A stretch of DNA of 64,000 nt from Cyathus striatus (GCA_025738555.1 JAOVFP010000003.1:5704001-5768000); one strand, 5' to 3'. Positions 48,074-60,873 are shown, counted from the stretch's first letter. A program made the numbers and translations. Notes: generated from the sequence alone by a model not told the origin.

Positions 48074-50329
48074 ATGCTGCCCCCACTCATAAGCCTATTT
48101 CTCCTCTCGTTGACCTACTTGTCTTGCGCTGCCAACAATATTCAGCCTGGCCAAAGCGTTCTTGATAACGCCGCTCAGCATGGCTCTCTTCACCTCTCGT
48201 CTCTTTCCTCTGATAGATTTACTTCTCTAAGTCACCCTCGCTTTCCCAACTATCAGGTTCGCGTGAAGAAGACCGACTTCTGCGACCCCACCGTGAAGTA
48301 AGTCCGTGAAGGTCCCTATAATTGCTATGCAGCGTGATCCCTTCCCACCTGCCGTGGCGGCTTTAACCATTGCCATCTCGACTTACCAAATGCTGACCGG
48401 ACTCTGTCATTATCATCAGCGTTTACACAGGCTATTTGGATGTCGACGCCGGCGCGAAGCATATGTTCTTCTATTTCTTCGAAAGTCGTAGGAACCCAGA
48501 TCAAGGTAGGGAATGTGGCAACATTTCCTTGTTCGCCGCCGCTATGAAGACCCTATTGCATTGTTCCTGACTTCATTTTTCGTAGACGATGTGATGATGT
48601 GGATTAACGGAGGTTTGGTATTGCGTCCACCCAATGTATTCGATGGTGTTCATTTTAATCTCCCCAGGCCCTGGTTGCTCTTCTTCGACGGGTCTCTTGA
48701 TGGAACTTGGTATACACACCCTGATAAGCTCCATAAAGCGGTAAACTAAAGTTTGCAGGCCCCTGCAGTATCGATATGAAAAACGCCTCAACCAACGGCA
48801 CTACCTGGAATCCATATTCATGGAATGAAGAGGCCAACATATTCTTCTTAGATCAGCCGTAAGGAACCGCCTCGTTTGGTTTCCTTAGTAGCAGATATGA
48901 AAGGTTTTTATTCTGACAGGGTAGGGGTCGGTTTCTCCTACGCGGATTTTGGAGAAGTTGTTGAAACCACCGAAGCTGCTGCGAAGAATGTCCACGCCTT
49001 CATTTCCATCTTCTTCGAGACTTTCAAGCAGTTCTCGGGGCGTCCTTTTCATGTCTCAGGAGAATCGTATGGTGTGAGTCGCCACGCTGCTGCTGACAAT
49101 GCTCATGTGGTGACCATGATTTATAGGGTCGCTATTTACCTGTGTTCGCAAGCGAAATATATGACCAGAACCAAGTTGCACTTAAGGAAGGAAACCCGAC
49201 GATAAATTTACAAAGTGTTTTAATTGGAAATGGGATCACGGACATCTCTACGTGGGTATCTATGCTACCAGTGCTGTGAGCTATTATTGCATTCTGATAT
49301 AATATGTTGTTAGCTTATACCAGGGACGCTATGATGTCGAATGTGGTACTGCTTCTTTCGACGTACCTTTCCAATCTATTTCAGCATGCGTCCGAATGAA
49401 GTTGGCTGTAAGTAAAATGTTCTAGCTATTTGAAAGGCTATCCTACAATCTTTATTTTTCTTTATAGCTCCCGAGATGTCAATCAGCTATGCAAAAGGCC
49501 TGTATTGATCACTTTGATGCCATGAACTGTCGTGCTGCCGTAAACTTCTGCGATAGCGAGTTGTCTACGGCCATGGAGGCAACAGGTAAGCGAGACTCCC
49601 ATGGTAGCTATCTTTAGCGTTCATCTTTGATAACTTTTAGGCAGAAATGTATACGATATGTCTAAAGTATGGAACGATTTTGACTATCCTTTACACAATT
49701 GTTTACTCAAATTATTCACTTAACTCTTGTTAGAAATGCGAGGGTAACCTTTGCTATCGCGAGATCGACTCCATTGAATCATACCTGAACAGACCTGATA
49801 TTCGAGAGCTTCTGGGAGTCGAAACATCCTCCAACTTCACTGCCTGCTCAAAAACGGTGATACAGGGATTCAACGCACACATGGATAAGTGGAATTCGCC
49901 CACACAACACTACGTCGCTGGTCTGCTTGATCGTGGCGTCCGAGTCCTGATATATGCAGGCTAGTACAGATCACATATTTTCGTTCAGCAACACTGAACA
50001 TCGATTTAGGCACCTATGATTGGCGATGCAACTGGATTGCGAATAAGCTCTGGGTCGACAAACTTGATTGGAGCGGTAAAGCTGCCTACAATGATGTAGA
50101 CTGGAAAGAATGGGGAGTTGGAGGTCAAAAGGCGGGTGAAGTAAAACAAACGCCTTTGTTGACTTTTGCAACGGTTCGAGGAGCTGGACATATGATAAGT
50201 GCTCTATTTATATGACTCAGGTTCCTAAACCCCTTGACTGACATTTTCCTTCTACGTCCCTTTTGACAAACCAGCAGAGTCACTCGCAATGGTATCGAGA
50301 TGGCTGGCGGGGAAGAGTTTATGGTGATG
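48074..50329 (+). CDS. Serine carboxypeptidase (S10, vacuolar CPY-like)
   Basis: Secretory or vacuolar exopeptidase. MLPPLISLFLLSLTYLSCAA is a signal peptide, followed by a propeptide-like stretch. The mature part begins near DFCDPTVK VYTGYLDVD. The substrate-binding INGGPGCSSSTGLL is split by a 54-nt intron. The catalytic Ser is in HVSGESYGGRYLPVFA, the Asp in IYAGTYDWRCNW and the His in RGAGHMVPYDKP, so the triad is complete. DQPVGVGFSYADFG and GNGITD are further family motifs. There are about a dozen short introns, so much of the protein appears only after splicing. Ends AGKSLW. The vacuolar location is inference from similarity to CPY. Confidence 0.88.
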
Positions 50330-51575
50330 ATACGTCAGTGTAGCTTTGTGGAACGAACACTAAATCACATCTATCACTGTTTTATGAATGATTTATGGAT
50401 GTCAATACGATGATAACTAAGAATACTTACTCCTATTGCCTGCTCAAAAAGATGCGGTAGCACAGCACGCTATGATAAGGGATCCATACCACTCCGAAGA
50501 GTAAACGCATGCAAATTTCTTGTACCCTGTACCGGGATGCCCTTTGAATCATGATTTCCACTCAGCTCAATGAGTGGCGGGACGGGAGAACGGCCGGTGC
50601 CACCAATCATATGGGCACATGCGCCGAACCTCCTTGACGACGGAATGCCCGTCCCATTCGTTCGTTGACCACGAAGTACACTGTATACACAAGCCCACAA
50701 CTTTCCGTCTCAGTCTGACTGGCAAATTTGCCGATTGCGTGATAAGGATTAACGAGCCTCTCGCTGACATTAGGATGTTCGAAACGGAGAAAAACAACAA
50801 ACGTGAAATCAGGCTGAATCAGGTACCGTAAGGCAACGTACTAAAGTAGGTTTTTAAAAGCCCGAGAGGCTTGATGTCGAGTTACTAGCTGCGTACTGTA
50901 CTACTTACCTTACGTTCATTTTCTATTGTTTCTCCAAGTCCTCGAGTTTTCCCGGTTCGAGATAATTTCCAAATGTAAATGATCGGCGTCGACTTTGGTC
51001 TGTCATTGGCTGAAGTGATTTCCTCGAGACTCACGCTTTATCGCCTACCACACACAACACTCTACAACACTGGACTCAATCTGCAACAACTACACTGTGC
51101 AATATCATCTACCTGGTCTCCGTCTGACAACTCCGTTATTTTGGGCTCAACGTACAGCGACGAGTGGATATATCGCCATAGAGATGAGATTTGGCAGGAC
51201 TTAAACGTATCCGATCTGGCCGAAGCCAATCAGCAGCAACGATGCGAAGTACCAATGATCTGGTTTCGCTGACGCTTCCCAAGCATTGATTTTCTACAAA
51301 TACTTGACACTTGTCGCCATCACTTCCTTTGCCATCCTTTCTTTCACTGCTCTCCCTCCCCGTGCCCTAGTGAGTATTTCCCCTTATGTCCATGCTTCCC
51401 TGCGATACTAATGCTCAGTTTGTAGCCGTTCTTTCTTTTGGGCTTGCCCGGCTGCATCCCCTGGTTTTATTGGCTTGCTCCAATCTGGTTTCTTTTCAAA
51501 CTATTGCACTCCTTTAAGCAGGCTCTTTTCGTTCTACGGCTTAGTCCTTTTTCCTTCCTTCCAACTTTAATCAAA
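50330..51575. other. 1.2-kb spacer, no gene supported
   Basis: Open frames at 50470-50800 (minus) and 50979-51272 (plus, 97 aa) have no recognisable motif. From 51280 the sequence is CT-rich with GTGAGT at 51369 and a TTTGTAG acceptor-like site near 51425, which suggests a 5'UTR intron of the next gene. Confidence 0.4.
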
Positions 51576-52974
51576 ATGCTTTTCTCGTCGTCGCTCTTTG
51601 CTCTTGCAGTAGTCCCTCTTTTGACCCATGCAGCCCCCTCCCGATTCAGGCGTGCGGCAGCAGCAGCAGATATCACGGTCTTCAGTGAGTTTCTGACCGA
51701 ACATTGGCGTTGCCTATCACTAATGTATCATCAGAATTTGCCGATGTCTTAGAGCAGCTGGAATCAACTTTTTATTCCCAGGCAATTGCAAAATTCCAGG
51801 CTTCTGACTTTATTGCGGCTGGTTTCTCGTCCAGCCAGATTCCCGTGGAACAGTTTACAGTAATCCAGTCAGATGAAGCTACACATTCTAGTGTGCTTCA
51901 ATCCGCGCTCCAGTCATTTGGTGAACAGCCCATTACGAGCTGTAAATTTAGCTTCGACTCTGTTTTAACAGATGTCACAACCATGGCAGCTGTCGCTCGT
52001 GTTGTGGAGAATGTTGGTGTTGCTGCGTACCTGGGAGGCGCAACCCTTCTCTCTGACCCTGTTCTGTTAGATGCTGCTGGCTCTATCTTGACTGTCGAAG
52101 CAAGACATCAAACCATCCTTAACATTCTCTCGAGTACTGGAACTGCTATCCCTTCGGCATTTGATATTGCTCTCAAACCTCAAGAGATTCTTGCCATTGC
52201 CAGCCCATTCTTTGATGGTCCTTGCGATGTCGGTCTTCCAGGTAAGCCCAGTTAACAAGCATTAGGAAATGAATAATATTAATTCATCCTTTAGCCAATC
52301 CCTCTCTTTCCATCACTAACACGGGCAGTGTTGGTCCTGGAACTGCATTGACCTTCTCTTCCTCTGCTATCAACGGAACCGTCAGCGAAGACGTGAGGAA
52401 TGTCCTTTCCTTATATTATCACTTAATCTAACGTTTCTGACAGAGCCTCTTCTGTCAAATGCTCATCGGAGGTGCATCCAATTCCATTGCTCTCCCATTC
52501 AACCAGTGCGTCGTTCCCGCAGGCATCAATGGACCTGTTGCCATTTTCGTCACATCGGACGGCAACCCCTTGATTAACAATGTCCGCGATCGTGCCTCCG
52601 ACAAGCTCATCGCTGGCCCCACCATGGCTTTCATCGACACGCAACCTCAGGTTCTCGGCCAGCTTGCCCGCGGCAGCGGTGGTGCGGCTGGCTCAGCCAT
52701 TACTACATCTACGAGCACCATTTCTCCCGCTCAGGCTTCTTCGATTATCTCAAGTGCCAGCGCTGCTACTACCGCCACCAACGCTTCAGCTGCGACGTCT
52801 GCTGCTACTGATGGATCCGCATCCGCAACTGGATCAGCAGAGGCCCCTGCAGCAACTTCCAATCAGAGCTCAGCAGGTGCATCAGCAAGTGCAGCTGCTG
52901 TTCCAGGCACGCCCAACACCTTCACTGGTCCTTCTCCTGATGGGAAGCTTACTGTGGTAGGATGGAATATGTAA
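51576..52974 (+). CDS. Secreted ferritin-like domain protein (Rds1-like)
   Basis: Four exons (51576-51684, 51735-52241, 52295-52392, 52444-52974) give 414 aa. MLFSSSLFALAVVPLLTHAA is a signal peptide with a basic RFRRA after it. The ferritin_2-type domain covers about residues 37-230: LEQLESTFYSQAIAKF, IPVEQFTVIQSDEATHSSVL, VENVGVAAYLGGATLL and AAGSILTVEARHQTIL. The paired Glu and E/DxxH groups are the expected metal-binding pattern. The C-terminal third is Ala/Ser/Thr-rich (likely O-glycosylated) and ends LTVVGWNM without an obvious GPI signal. S. pombe Rds1, a stress-induced protein, has the same layout; the biochemical role is not established. Confidence 0.8.
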
Positions 52975-53815
52975 TATCTAAACCATCCTTGTTTTTTTGT
53001 GTATCTTTTCCCGCTTGGAAGGGAAAAGATCTATTATATACATCCATGGACTCCTGCATATGTCTTACACGATACCTCACATCTGCTGATAATGGACATT
53101 CGGCTATACACACTGCATTTTGACGCAGGGGGAATTAGAGCCTGCTAATTAGTTTGATCGAGATACCTACGTACTCCTTTTTTTTACCAGAGTTCCTTTT
53201 TTGGTCGCCCTTTCGTTCTTCTTTGCGGTTTTGCGCACACCACCCTGGGGAGGGTGTTCTTTGTTTTCTGTTGTAATTGCTAGTGATGTACCGGTACTTA
53301 CAGACTCAACAGTGAACGAAGTGATCGGTAGTTAATTCGGATGCTGTTGTTGACTGTGGATACTTATGTTGCCGTCGCACAACTTACACTTGTGGCCGTT
53401 ACCACAACTGCAGGCGTAACTAGCACTGATAAGAAACGTAAGCATGCGTTTAGTCGCAACTCGTCTCTGCTATGCACTTCAACTCGTTCTGTCTAAGTAA
53501 CACATAGTTATTCGGATTTTCAGTGATCAAGGCAATGGATATGTACATCCTAGATTCCAACATTAGAGCGAATAGAAATTGAAAAAAAAACGCATCACAT
53601 GTACCAAGTCTTGCTACAAGAACAAATAGAACAAAGAATAGAATCAGTAGGCATCCTAAGTCAGGAGAAAAAAAGGAATTAAAATAACCAGAAAAAAACG
53701 TGAAGCGAGTATGTACAGAATTTACATAGTACCAAGCAAGCAGTACCGCAAGCTACTTTTGCATCGCCAACGCACCCTCACCTGCTTCCCTACCACTACA
53801 CTTTAATCCAACAAA
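52975..53815. other. Convergent spacer
   Basis: 841 bp between the ferritin-like gene and the fibrillarin stop. It has AT-rich 3' regions for both genes and the hairpin listed separately. No gene seen. Confidence 0.45.
53003..53030 (+). terminator. Perfect 10-bp hairpin in the 3' region of the ferritin-like gene
   Basis: ATCTTTTCCC (53003-53012), an 8-base loop and GGGAAAAGAT (53021-53030), 29 bases after the stop. It is preceded by a T-run and followed by ATTATATA. In a eukaryote this is an mRNA 3'UTR structure rather than a rho-type terminator; its role in stability or 3' processing is a guess. Confidence 0.55.
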
Positions 53816-55264
53816 CTATGTCAACTTTTGATGTCTAAGATAAACAGCCGAAACCATAGCATGGTCCCTCTCGTATGGCTCAAGCGTAACCTGCTCAATA
53901 GGCTTCAGCTGTCCCTCTTTCAACTTCTGTACCTCACTCGCGAAAATTGTCGCAGGGGGAGCAGTTGAGTCAATACATGACGCCTTGATACTGATCACAA
54001 CGTGTCCACCGTCTTTGAGGAAGGACTGTGCGTTGTGGATGACGATACGAGCTTGATCGGGTTGTGCTACATCGGCGAAGATTACGTCCACTAGGGAGAG
54101 AAGCATGCGGTATCTGTTAGGGAGACGAGCGTCTTCGACGATTGCTAAGATGGGGTATTAGTGAGGTTCAGACGGGGGTGAAGAGAAGACATGACGGCTG
54201 GCACAGGAAGAGCCAAGTGAGTGGTAACCCCAATGACCGACTGGAAGCTCTAAATGTACAAGGACAAAAGCCGCCTAGCGTGTAGCGGAAAGAAACTGAA
54301 GGGTACAGCAAAATTCAAGCAGGCAGCTGATTAAATTGCCTCAGGAATGAATTGCAAAGACAGTTGCCACAGCGACGCACCGTAAGGGGGACTAACAGGC
54401 CCCAGTGTAGTGAAGGGAAGAGAAGCAAAAAAAAAAAGAGCAAAAGGACCGCAACTCACGAATAACGTTTGTTCGCTTTTTAGCCATGTTTATCAAGTCA
54501 CGGCCTGATCGAGGCGAGAACTCGACGGCATACACAGTTCCTTCCTATAAACCATTGTCAGATTCCTGTTCCCCCCCCTCAAAAAAAGAAGAAAAACACT
54601 CACAGGACCAACAATATCTGCAACGTGACTGACACTAGTCCCACTCGCAGCACCAAGGTAAAGTACCTTAGCACCTGGTCTAATATAAATATCCTCCAAT
54701 CCACCAAGTACGCCTGCAGCAAGCTTGCTCCTGAAAGGATTCCACACCCTGTACTCGACCTTAGTGCCATCGACGCCGCCCTCGACACTAATCCTCTTTT
54801 CACCGTAAACACTCTCGCCAGGGACGAGATTCTTGGTGACAAGCATGTGGTCTTTGCCTTTTGCGATAAAGACACCAGGGTGGCGATGGGGCTCGACGAC
54901 AGTGTTGGATCCGCCTCTAGCACCACCTCCACCGCGTCCACCTCTGGGGGCACCACGGCCTCTGGGAGCACCTCTGCCGCGTCCGCCACCGCGGGGTGCG
55001 CCTGCAATAAACGTGAGTTGGGGGGAATGTGAGACAAAGAGATAAAAACGGACCTCTACCGCCGCCGCGATCACCTCCACCGAATCCACCACCGCGACCA
55101 CCACCAAATCCACCACGACCTCCACCGCGTCCACCACCTCTATCACCACCACCGCGACCACCGCCACGACCGCCAAATCCACCACGACCACCGCCTGGAG
55201 CACCTGAAAAAGCAGATTTAGTCGTCTTTTAATACACACAAAGAAAAGTCAAACCAAAAGCCAT
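53816..55264 (-). CDS. NOP1: Fibrillarin, rRNA 2'-O-methyltransferase
   Basis: Catalytic subunit of box C/D snoRNPs. The first exon is only MAFG; a 49-nt intron leads to the GAR domain ([12 protein letters not shown] and many RGG repeats, to about 54915). The methyltransferase follows: [73 protein letters not shown] (SAM-binding motif I), [20 protein letters not shown] and [16 protein letters not shown]. It ends [13 protein letters not shown]. Five exons are separated by introns; the last intron (54145-54459) is 315 nt, far longer than the others. The GAR repeats are GC-rich, and other frames there are shadows. Confidence 0.93.
54145..54459 (-). other. 315-nt last intron of fibrillarin, candidate snoRNA host
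   Basis: Bounded by GTGAGT and TTAG. Intronic snoRNAs are common in genes for nucleolar proteins. I see no RTGATGA/CTGA pair of box C/D type, but there are paired segments (GCAACTGTCTTTGCAATTC and GGCAATTTAATCAGCTGCC regions) and ACA words. This is suggestive of an H/ACA RNA but not enough to call one. Confidence 0.3.
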
Positions 55265-55686
55265 GAAGAACAGTTAGTTGGATATTATGAAAGCAGCAAA
55301 AAAAAGAGTAACCCCGGGAAAAAGCTGGGCGGGATGGGTAGAACGGGGGGTGCACAGTAATGCTCGCACTGTGTTAGTTTCGTCCTCAAAGAATTTTTTG
55401 GACTTCCCTTTTCGGATGTACTGTGGGAAGCTGATGACTAAGCCGGTGTGAGAAAATATCTAATCTGTTGAACTGGTTAAGTTATTGCACTTGATAAAAT
55501 TCTGCCAAAGTGTTATTAGGATATAAGTATTTCAGAACCAGCAGCCTACAGCGACGTACAAGTACAGATGGGTTTCACATACATTCCAAAGCGAATAAAT
55601 AAATATCGACATAATCCGGATGTAATCCAAGAAAAAAAGGAAAGACATGTCCGAGATCCCTCCATGTATTATATACCTCTATGGTA
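55265..55686. other. Tandem spacer between EAF gene and fibrillarin
   Basis: 422 bp on the minus strand between the EAF stop and the fibrillarin start. It should hold the fibrillarin promoter; no small gene recognised. Confidence 0.45.
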
Positions 55687-57320
55687 TCAATCATCGTCGC
55701 TGTCCTCGCTGCTCGAGTAGTCATCATCGCTAACAGCCGTACCACCTGCAAAATGATTGAGTGATACAGGCTGTCCATTAGCCCTATACGGCTCCGGAAC
55801 CTCATCCACCATCGCTTCCGTAAGAAAGTCCTCATCCTCATCCCCCTCTTCTTCTTCCTCGCCATACACCTCACCTTCCGCGTCACCTTCTGCTTCGAAG
55901 CCCTCAAGAATCTCTGCTTCTAGGTCTTCCATGCTTCCATCGTCCTCAGGCTCCCCGCCAAAGATATCCTCCTGCACAGGAACCTCGTCCCACTCTTCAT
56001 CTTCATCAGAGTCCTCTACCATCACAGGCACAGGACGTGATGATGGCTTCGCAGGCGGTAGAGGTGCGAAACCTGATGAGCCACCAGGCAGCGCCAGACC
56101 ACCACCCGACGAGGGCGCAGCGGGAGGAGACGGCTGAGCGGATCGAGACGGTGCAGGAACAGCTGACGCTCCAAATGTGAGTTCTTCCTCGTCCGGATGG
56201 GTAACAGCAGGTTCCGGTTCCGGTTCCTTCTTGGGCGGCTTCCGTTTCGGAACTGGTTTTGGCTTTGATTGAGTAGCAACCGGTGCCACTGAAGGTGCAG
56301 GCGCAGGCGCAACTATAGCCGGCGCAGGTGCAGGTGCCACAGGCTGTTGTTTTGCCGGCACACGCGACTTTGGTAAAGGTTTTGTTGCACGCGCCGCCTT
56401 TGGAGCTGCTTTTGGAGCCGCCTTTGGAGTTGCCTTGGGTGGTGGAGGTGGTGGCGGTGATTTTCGTTTTGGCGGTGGAGGAACGACAGGAGCTTCAAAT
56501 ATCTCTCCCTCGTCTTCTTCCTCTTCCTGACGGCGCGAAGTGGAGGCAATGGGTATAACTTCCTCGTCTATCTCCCCTTCGGCGTCGTCTTCCGCGAGTT
56601 CAAGCAGGTCGCGGTCTATATCATCGTAGTCGGCGTTTCGGCGGGCTATTGTCGGTGCCGGTGAGGGGGCTGGAGCTATAACATAAGTACATGGTTAATT
56701 GAGGAGATCGAAAGGAATGTGGCGAGTATGAACATACGAGATGCTGCAACAGCTGGCGCCTGAACGGTTTTACGCTCGTGCTTGAGGCTTATATATGAAT
56801 CCAGCTTTTCCAGTGTGAACGTCTGCAGCGAAAGAGTTAAATTTATTAGTGAATTAGAGTGTGGATCATGACGTACATTGGTCTCTTCATCATATATGAG
56901 TACACAATCGACCTCCTTAGCTGGTTGTTCATTACCTGTAAAAAGAGCGGCTTCTCCAGCCTACAAGACTGTCAAATGGTGCCGCGAGTGAACTGACAGT
57001 GAAATACCTTAGTGATGGGGTGCTCAACGGTAACAGCGGTCTTCGCGCCCTCCGCTCGCACGTGTATGGAGCCAGGTTTATTGGCGTCTATGGTTCCGGG
57101 CTTGAAGTTATCTAAACTTCAGTGAAGCAGACGATACGAGAGAGTTGTAAATTAACATACAACGGAAAGAATAGAAATCACGATCTGGAATAGACCGCTT
57201 GGTATTTGGAGGCGGATTGCCATGTAATCGGCGTGCCTTGAGCGCTCGACGGAGAGAAGAGCCAATAGTGACGGGATGTTGACCTTGGACAGGCATCCAG
57301 TTTGAAGAGGAGGACGCCAT
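55687..57320 (-). CDS. ELL-associated factor (EAF) family transcription elongation protein
   Basis: Partner of ELL in RNA polymerase II elongation. The first exon reads MASSSSNWMPVQGQHPVTIG with RDFYSFR. After a GTATGT intron (with the acceptor at GTTTAG) the EAF domain continues as YNFKPGTIDANKPGSIHV, AVTVEHPITKAGEAALFTG and VDCVLIYDEETNTFTLEKLD, matching the EAF pattern RYDFKPxS...VLIxxxxTxxxxLEKL. The remainder is acidic and proline/alanine-rich (KATPKAAPKAAPKAARATK, VMVEDSDEDEEWDEVPVQ) and ends SSSEDSDDD, as in metazoan EAF transactivation tails. Several short introns lie in the first half. An ELL gene is not in this window. Confidence 0.75.
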
Positions 57321-58578
57321 GGAGGAGAAAGAAAGAAAGACAAGAGGCTATTCCGCCTCTGCGCGGGTAGAACTATAACGAATGAAATGGTCCAAAGACA
57401 GCTCACACAACCCCGGACATCGGACCCAAGATCTCAATTTGTGCTGACCTAAGCCGTCTATTGTTACTATTGTGGCAATCCACTGCAATGCTCCCAAAAT
57501 ATGAACAATGAAAATAGTAAACCCAGTCCAAAAATACAATGAAAGCAGCCAGTCTCTTACCAGGATAATCGATATTTAATGGACAGCTAAAGCTCTAATT
57601 CATAACTGTAATTGGAAATTATAGTCGGACTCAAATCAATCTCGCTGATAATCGGCTTTATCTAACCTATTTGTTTCTGTTGATCAAAGCCACCAATTGC
57701 TAACAAGACGGCATATTTCGACTTCAACGTTCCAACAACCTGACAACAATGATTCTCAGTCTCTCAGACACTGCCCGCCTCTCTCGGCGTCACCAGCTCG
57801 CGTATCCAAGTGCCTAGTACTTATCAGGGCTGACAGTAAACGCGATATTATTATAGGAGGTTGCATCGTATCTCTAAGATCAGACTTGAGCTACACCTTA
57901 ATCTGCCGCAAATTCATGACATTGCAGTCGTTGCCTTACAAGACAAATCGTGTTCAACCTGTTCAAACCTATGCTCTCGCACTTCACTAGTTATCCAGGC
58001 CAAGTCTTGAACGAACATTAATAAACTCTTGATTACTGTGTACATGTGGTGCTACCTGATGCTACTGTTGGCGATTTTCAATATGTTGCCGAGAATCTCT
58101 TGGCCAGCACCTCCTTGTACGACTTACACGAGGTGCAATGTTATAGCTCGACGACATTCGGGCATCACTGCCCACCCATTTCTGCGTTTTATATACATTC
58201 AATAATGGAAAGCATAATTGTTATCGAAGAGTGTACTGTCTACTGGATGTTGTTGCTCTGCAGTGGGTCTTCACACCAAGCTCAAGTTGATGCACGACCG
58301 GCATGACCACTGCTCGCACTCTAACTCGATCATTGCATGTGTTCTTGTTGCTGAACGCTCCAGCGCCATCATCGTTTCATCTCTTCTAATACACGCTTCT
58401 GGCAATCCCTCAGGGAAGTGAATTTTGCTGTAGCCTGTGGGGCCTATGTCCCCCACAATCCTTTAAAGGCCCACAAATCTTCCTTGCATTGCCAGCGACC
58501 TCTCACCAGCTTTTCCCTTTTCTTTTCTTCTTCCCTCTCGTGCCCTCTTTTACGTTTTTAAACAGAGCGACGATAAAG
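57321..58578. other. Divergent spacer, EAF gene/aspartic protease
   Basis: 1.26 kb between divergent starts. Short frames exist (57697-57990 and 58046-58306 plus; 58271-58456 minus), and spliced readings can be drawn, but none shows a family motif. A CT-rich tract at 58495-58560 lies just before the protease start, as expected for a core promoter. Confidence 0.4.
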
Positions 58579-60481
58579 ATGAGACATTCATTTTCTTCCA
58601 TTCTCTCTATTCTTTTTGTTCTCGGCTCAGTGACATCGAGCAATGCGGTGAAACTACCGTTCCAGAAACGTGCTATGGGTATTCAACGGGCGATAGGAAG
58701 ACCTCGTCATGGTGCACATGGGGGAAAAATTGAAAGCTGGACAAACACCAGTTTCCTAGCTGCTTCTGAAGGTGAAAGCGACAACAACGAAGTTGGAAAC
58801 TTTCAGAATATGAGGGTATGCTATGAGGGCTTTATACAAGACATTTTGGACTGACGCACTATTAGTACACCACCAACATTACACTTAACGGGAAAGAGTT
58901 CATTGTTGCGCTTGATACAGGAAGCACAGATCTATGGCATGTATGCTCTTCTTATTGGAGCAATATGTATTTACAATATTTAGGGTGATCTCACATGATC
59001 TTGGCCGCTACAACGACAGCGGTATCGAACTCTCTCTGTTGTATGGAGACGGTACCTACGGAGTTAATGGCACAATTGGCACTGCACCCTTCGAATTTGG
59101 TCCTTATACAATTGAACATCAAGGTATGTTATGTCCACAGTTTCGTTATAGTCAATCAATAATATTTTCTTTCGCCTAGCTTTCCTTCATGGAAATGGAA
59201 GTACCATTTCGGGGCTCACCGATTTAGGTATCCAGGGTCTTTTAGGACTCGGTCTCAACACAAGGAATGCTTCTCCAATCGGAGACAGGATCAAGGCGGT
59301 GGAAGGAAACTCGGCAACATGGGGCGATTCTGTCCTTGAAAATCTTTTCAGACAACATCCTGACCAGCCCAACTTTATTGGCTTTGACCTTGTCCGCACA
59401 GAGGACATGGAAGACAGTGCCGATGGTTCATTCACAATCGGAGAATACGATGAGGACTACCTTGATATCCAGAACTCTACTAAATTGCCCAAATTTCCGA
59501 AGAATAGCTACCGCTGGTCCGTATTGGTCGATGGCGTGACTGTAAATGGCAAGAATATTTCGTTAGGTCATAGCAATGTTACCACCGCCCCGTCAAACCA
59601 TTTAGTAGCATTGCTCGACACTGGAGGACCAAATGACATTGTTCCAAACCGCGTACTCGATGCCATCTACTCCCAGTTTTCTGGTTCGGTCAAATATCAG
59701 AATATTTGGATTGTACCCTGCAATGCTACTGTGACCGTCGAATATTCATTCAAGTAAGTAACGTGTCGTGTGGTCAATTCGCCTGGTTTAATAATCTTCT
59801 TGCAGTGGTGTCAAAGTACCTATTCATCCCCTGGATCTAACCACACTGATTCCGGATTCGGAATTTTATGGCACCAACTACACCTTTTGTATATCTAGTA
59901 CTCAGGGATCTGATGACTATGGAAGTGATGAATTCGACATGCTTCTCGGTGATAGCTTCCTACGTAATGCTTACAGTGTCTACGACTTTGGTGATTACGA
60001 GGCTGACGGCAAACTCGGTAACCCGTACATTCAACTCTTGTCCAAGACGAACATGAATGAAGCTAAGGATCAGTTCCTTTCTGTCCGCGATCATGTCCTT
60101 TATCAAGCCAATGAGATTTCCCCTGCTAAATTGCTGAAGCTCATCGAAAAGTATAACAAGGAACACCCCGAAGACGACGTTGACGATAGTACCAATTCAA
60201 GCGTTAATGGATCCGAGGATAACGACGACAATAGTACTACTGGCCGTATCGTCTCTAACGTGGCTTCTGCAAGCGACAATGAAGATACCAGCTCTACCGT
60301 CAAGAAATATGCCCCAGTTGTTCTCGGACTTCTTGCTGCAAATCTTCTTGTTGGTCTCATTCTCATTGTTTTGGGGGTTATGAGTTACATTCGCAAGGGA
60401 AAGCCGTCGAGATCCATCACTCCTACATATATTCCAGTGAAAATTCGCGATGAAGAGGTAAGTCACATAGGAATTTATTAG
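58579..60481 (+). CDS. Membrane-anchored aspartic protease (A1 family), copy 1
   Basis: Pepsin-type endopeptidase, probably at the cell surface. Five exons (58579-58815, 58866-58936, 58984-59123, 59180-59753, 59806-60481) give 565 aa. Signal peptide HSFSSILSILFVLGSVTSSNA, then a propeptide. First catalytic motif VALDTGSTDLWV, flap LYGDGTYGVNGTIG, second catalytic motif ALLDTGGPNDIVP (DTG kept, the usual Thr/Ser after it replaced). FDMLLGDSFLRNAYSVYDFG is typical of the C-lobe. A Ser/Asp-rich stalk precedes one membrane helix (YAPVVLGLLAANLLVGLILI) and a basic short tail. The intron at 58937-58983 begins GC, not GT. A GTAAGT at 60458 followed by an acceptor and TAG would only shorten the last residues. 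A second copy follows at 62238. Confidence 0.88.
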
Positions 60482-60873
60482 GACAATACCAGGTACTCGC
60501 AGTAGGGTGCATGAATTTGTTACGCTACATCAGTGATACCGCGGACATCACATATAGTTAATTTATTTTGTAGTTTATCCAGTAGCTGTTTGTCATCGAG
60601 CATTTTTATCAAGGACTTTTCATGCATTTGCGTTATGTTTTAACAAATCGTGATTTCTGCAGGGTTTTGTTATGCATACAGACGATTTGAATAGGCTACT
60701 AAGATATCCGCCCTAAAAAGCGAGTTTAGCTTCAGGGGACACAAACTATCCATCCAGGAACTACTGCTGCTATCCACTGTTATTCATATATGAATCGTGC
60801 AGGTTCGTGCAATTACGAAAATGTTGAATATCTATACATGTCGAAGATTGTCTGTTCTTAAGTTCTCATGTCT
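60482..60873. other. Convergent spacer
   Basis: 392 bp between the aspartic protease 1 stop and the RPB12 stop. No feature beyond AT-rich 3' sequence. Confidence 0.45.

Noticed and set aside
50470..51272. Frames of 76-97 aa as extra genes
   Set aside because: Overlapping on both strands, no motif, no convincing splice partners.
54600..55239. Long alternative frames in the fibrillarin GAR region
   Set aside because: Shadows of the GC-rich RGG repeats; the fibrillarin frame explains the sequence.
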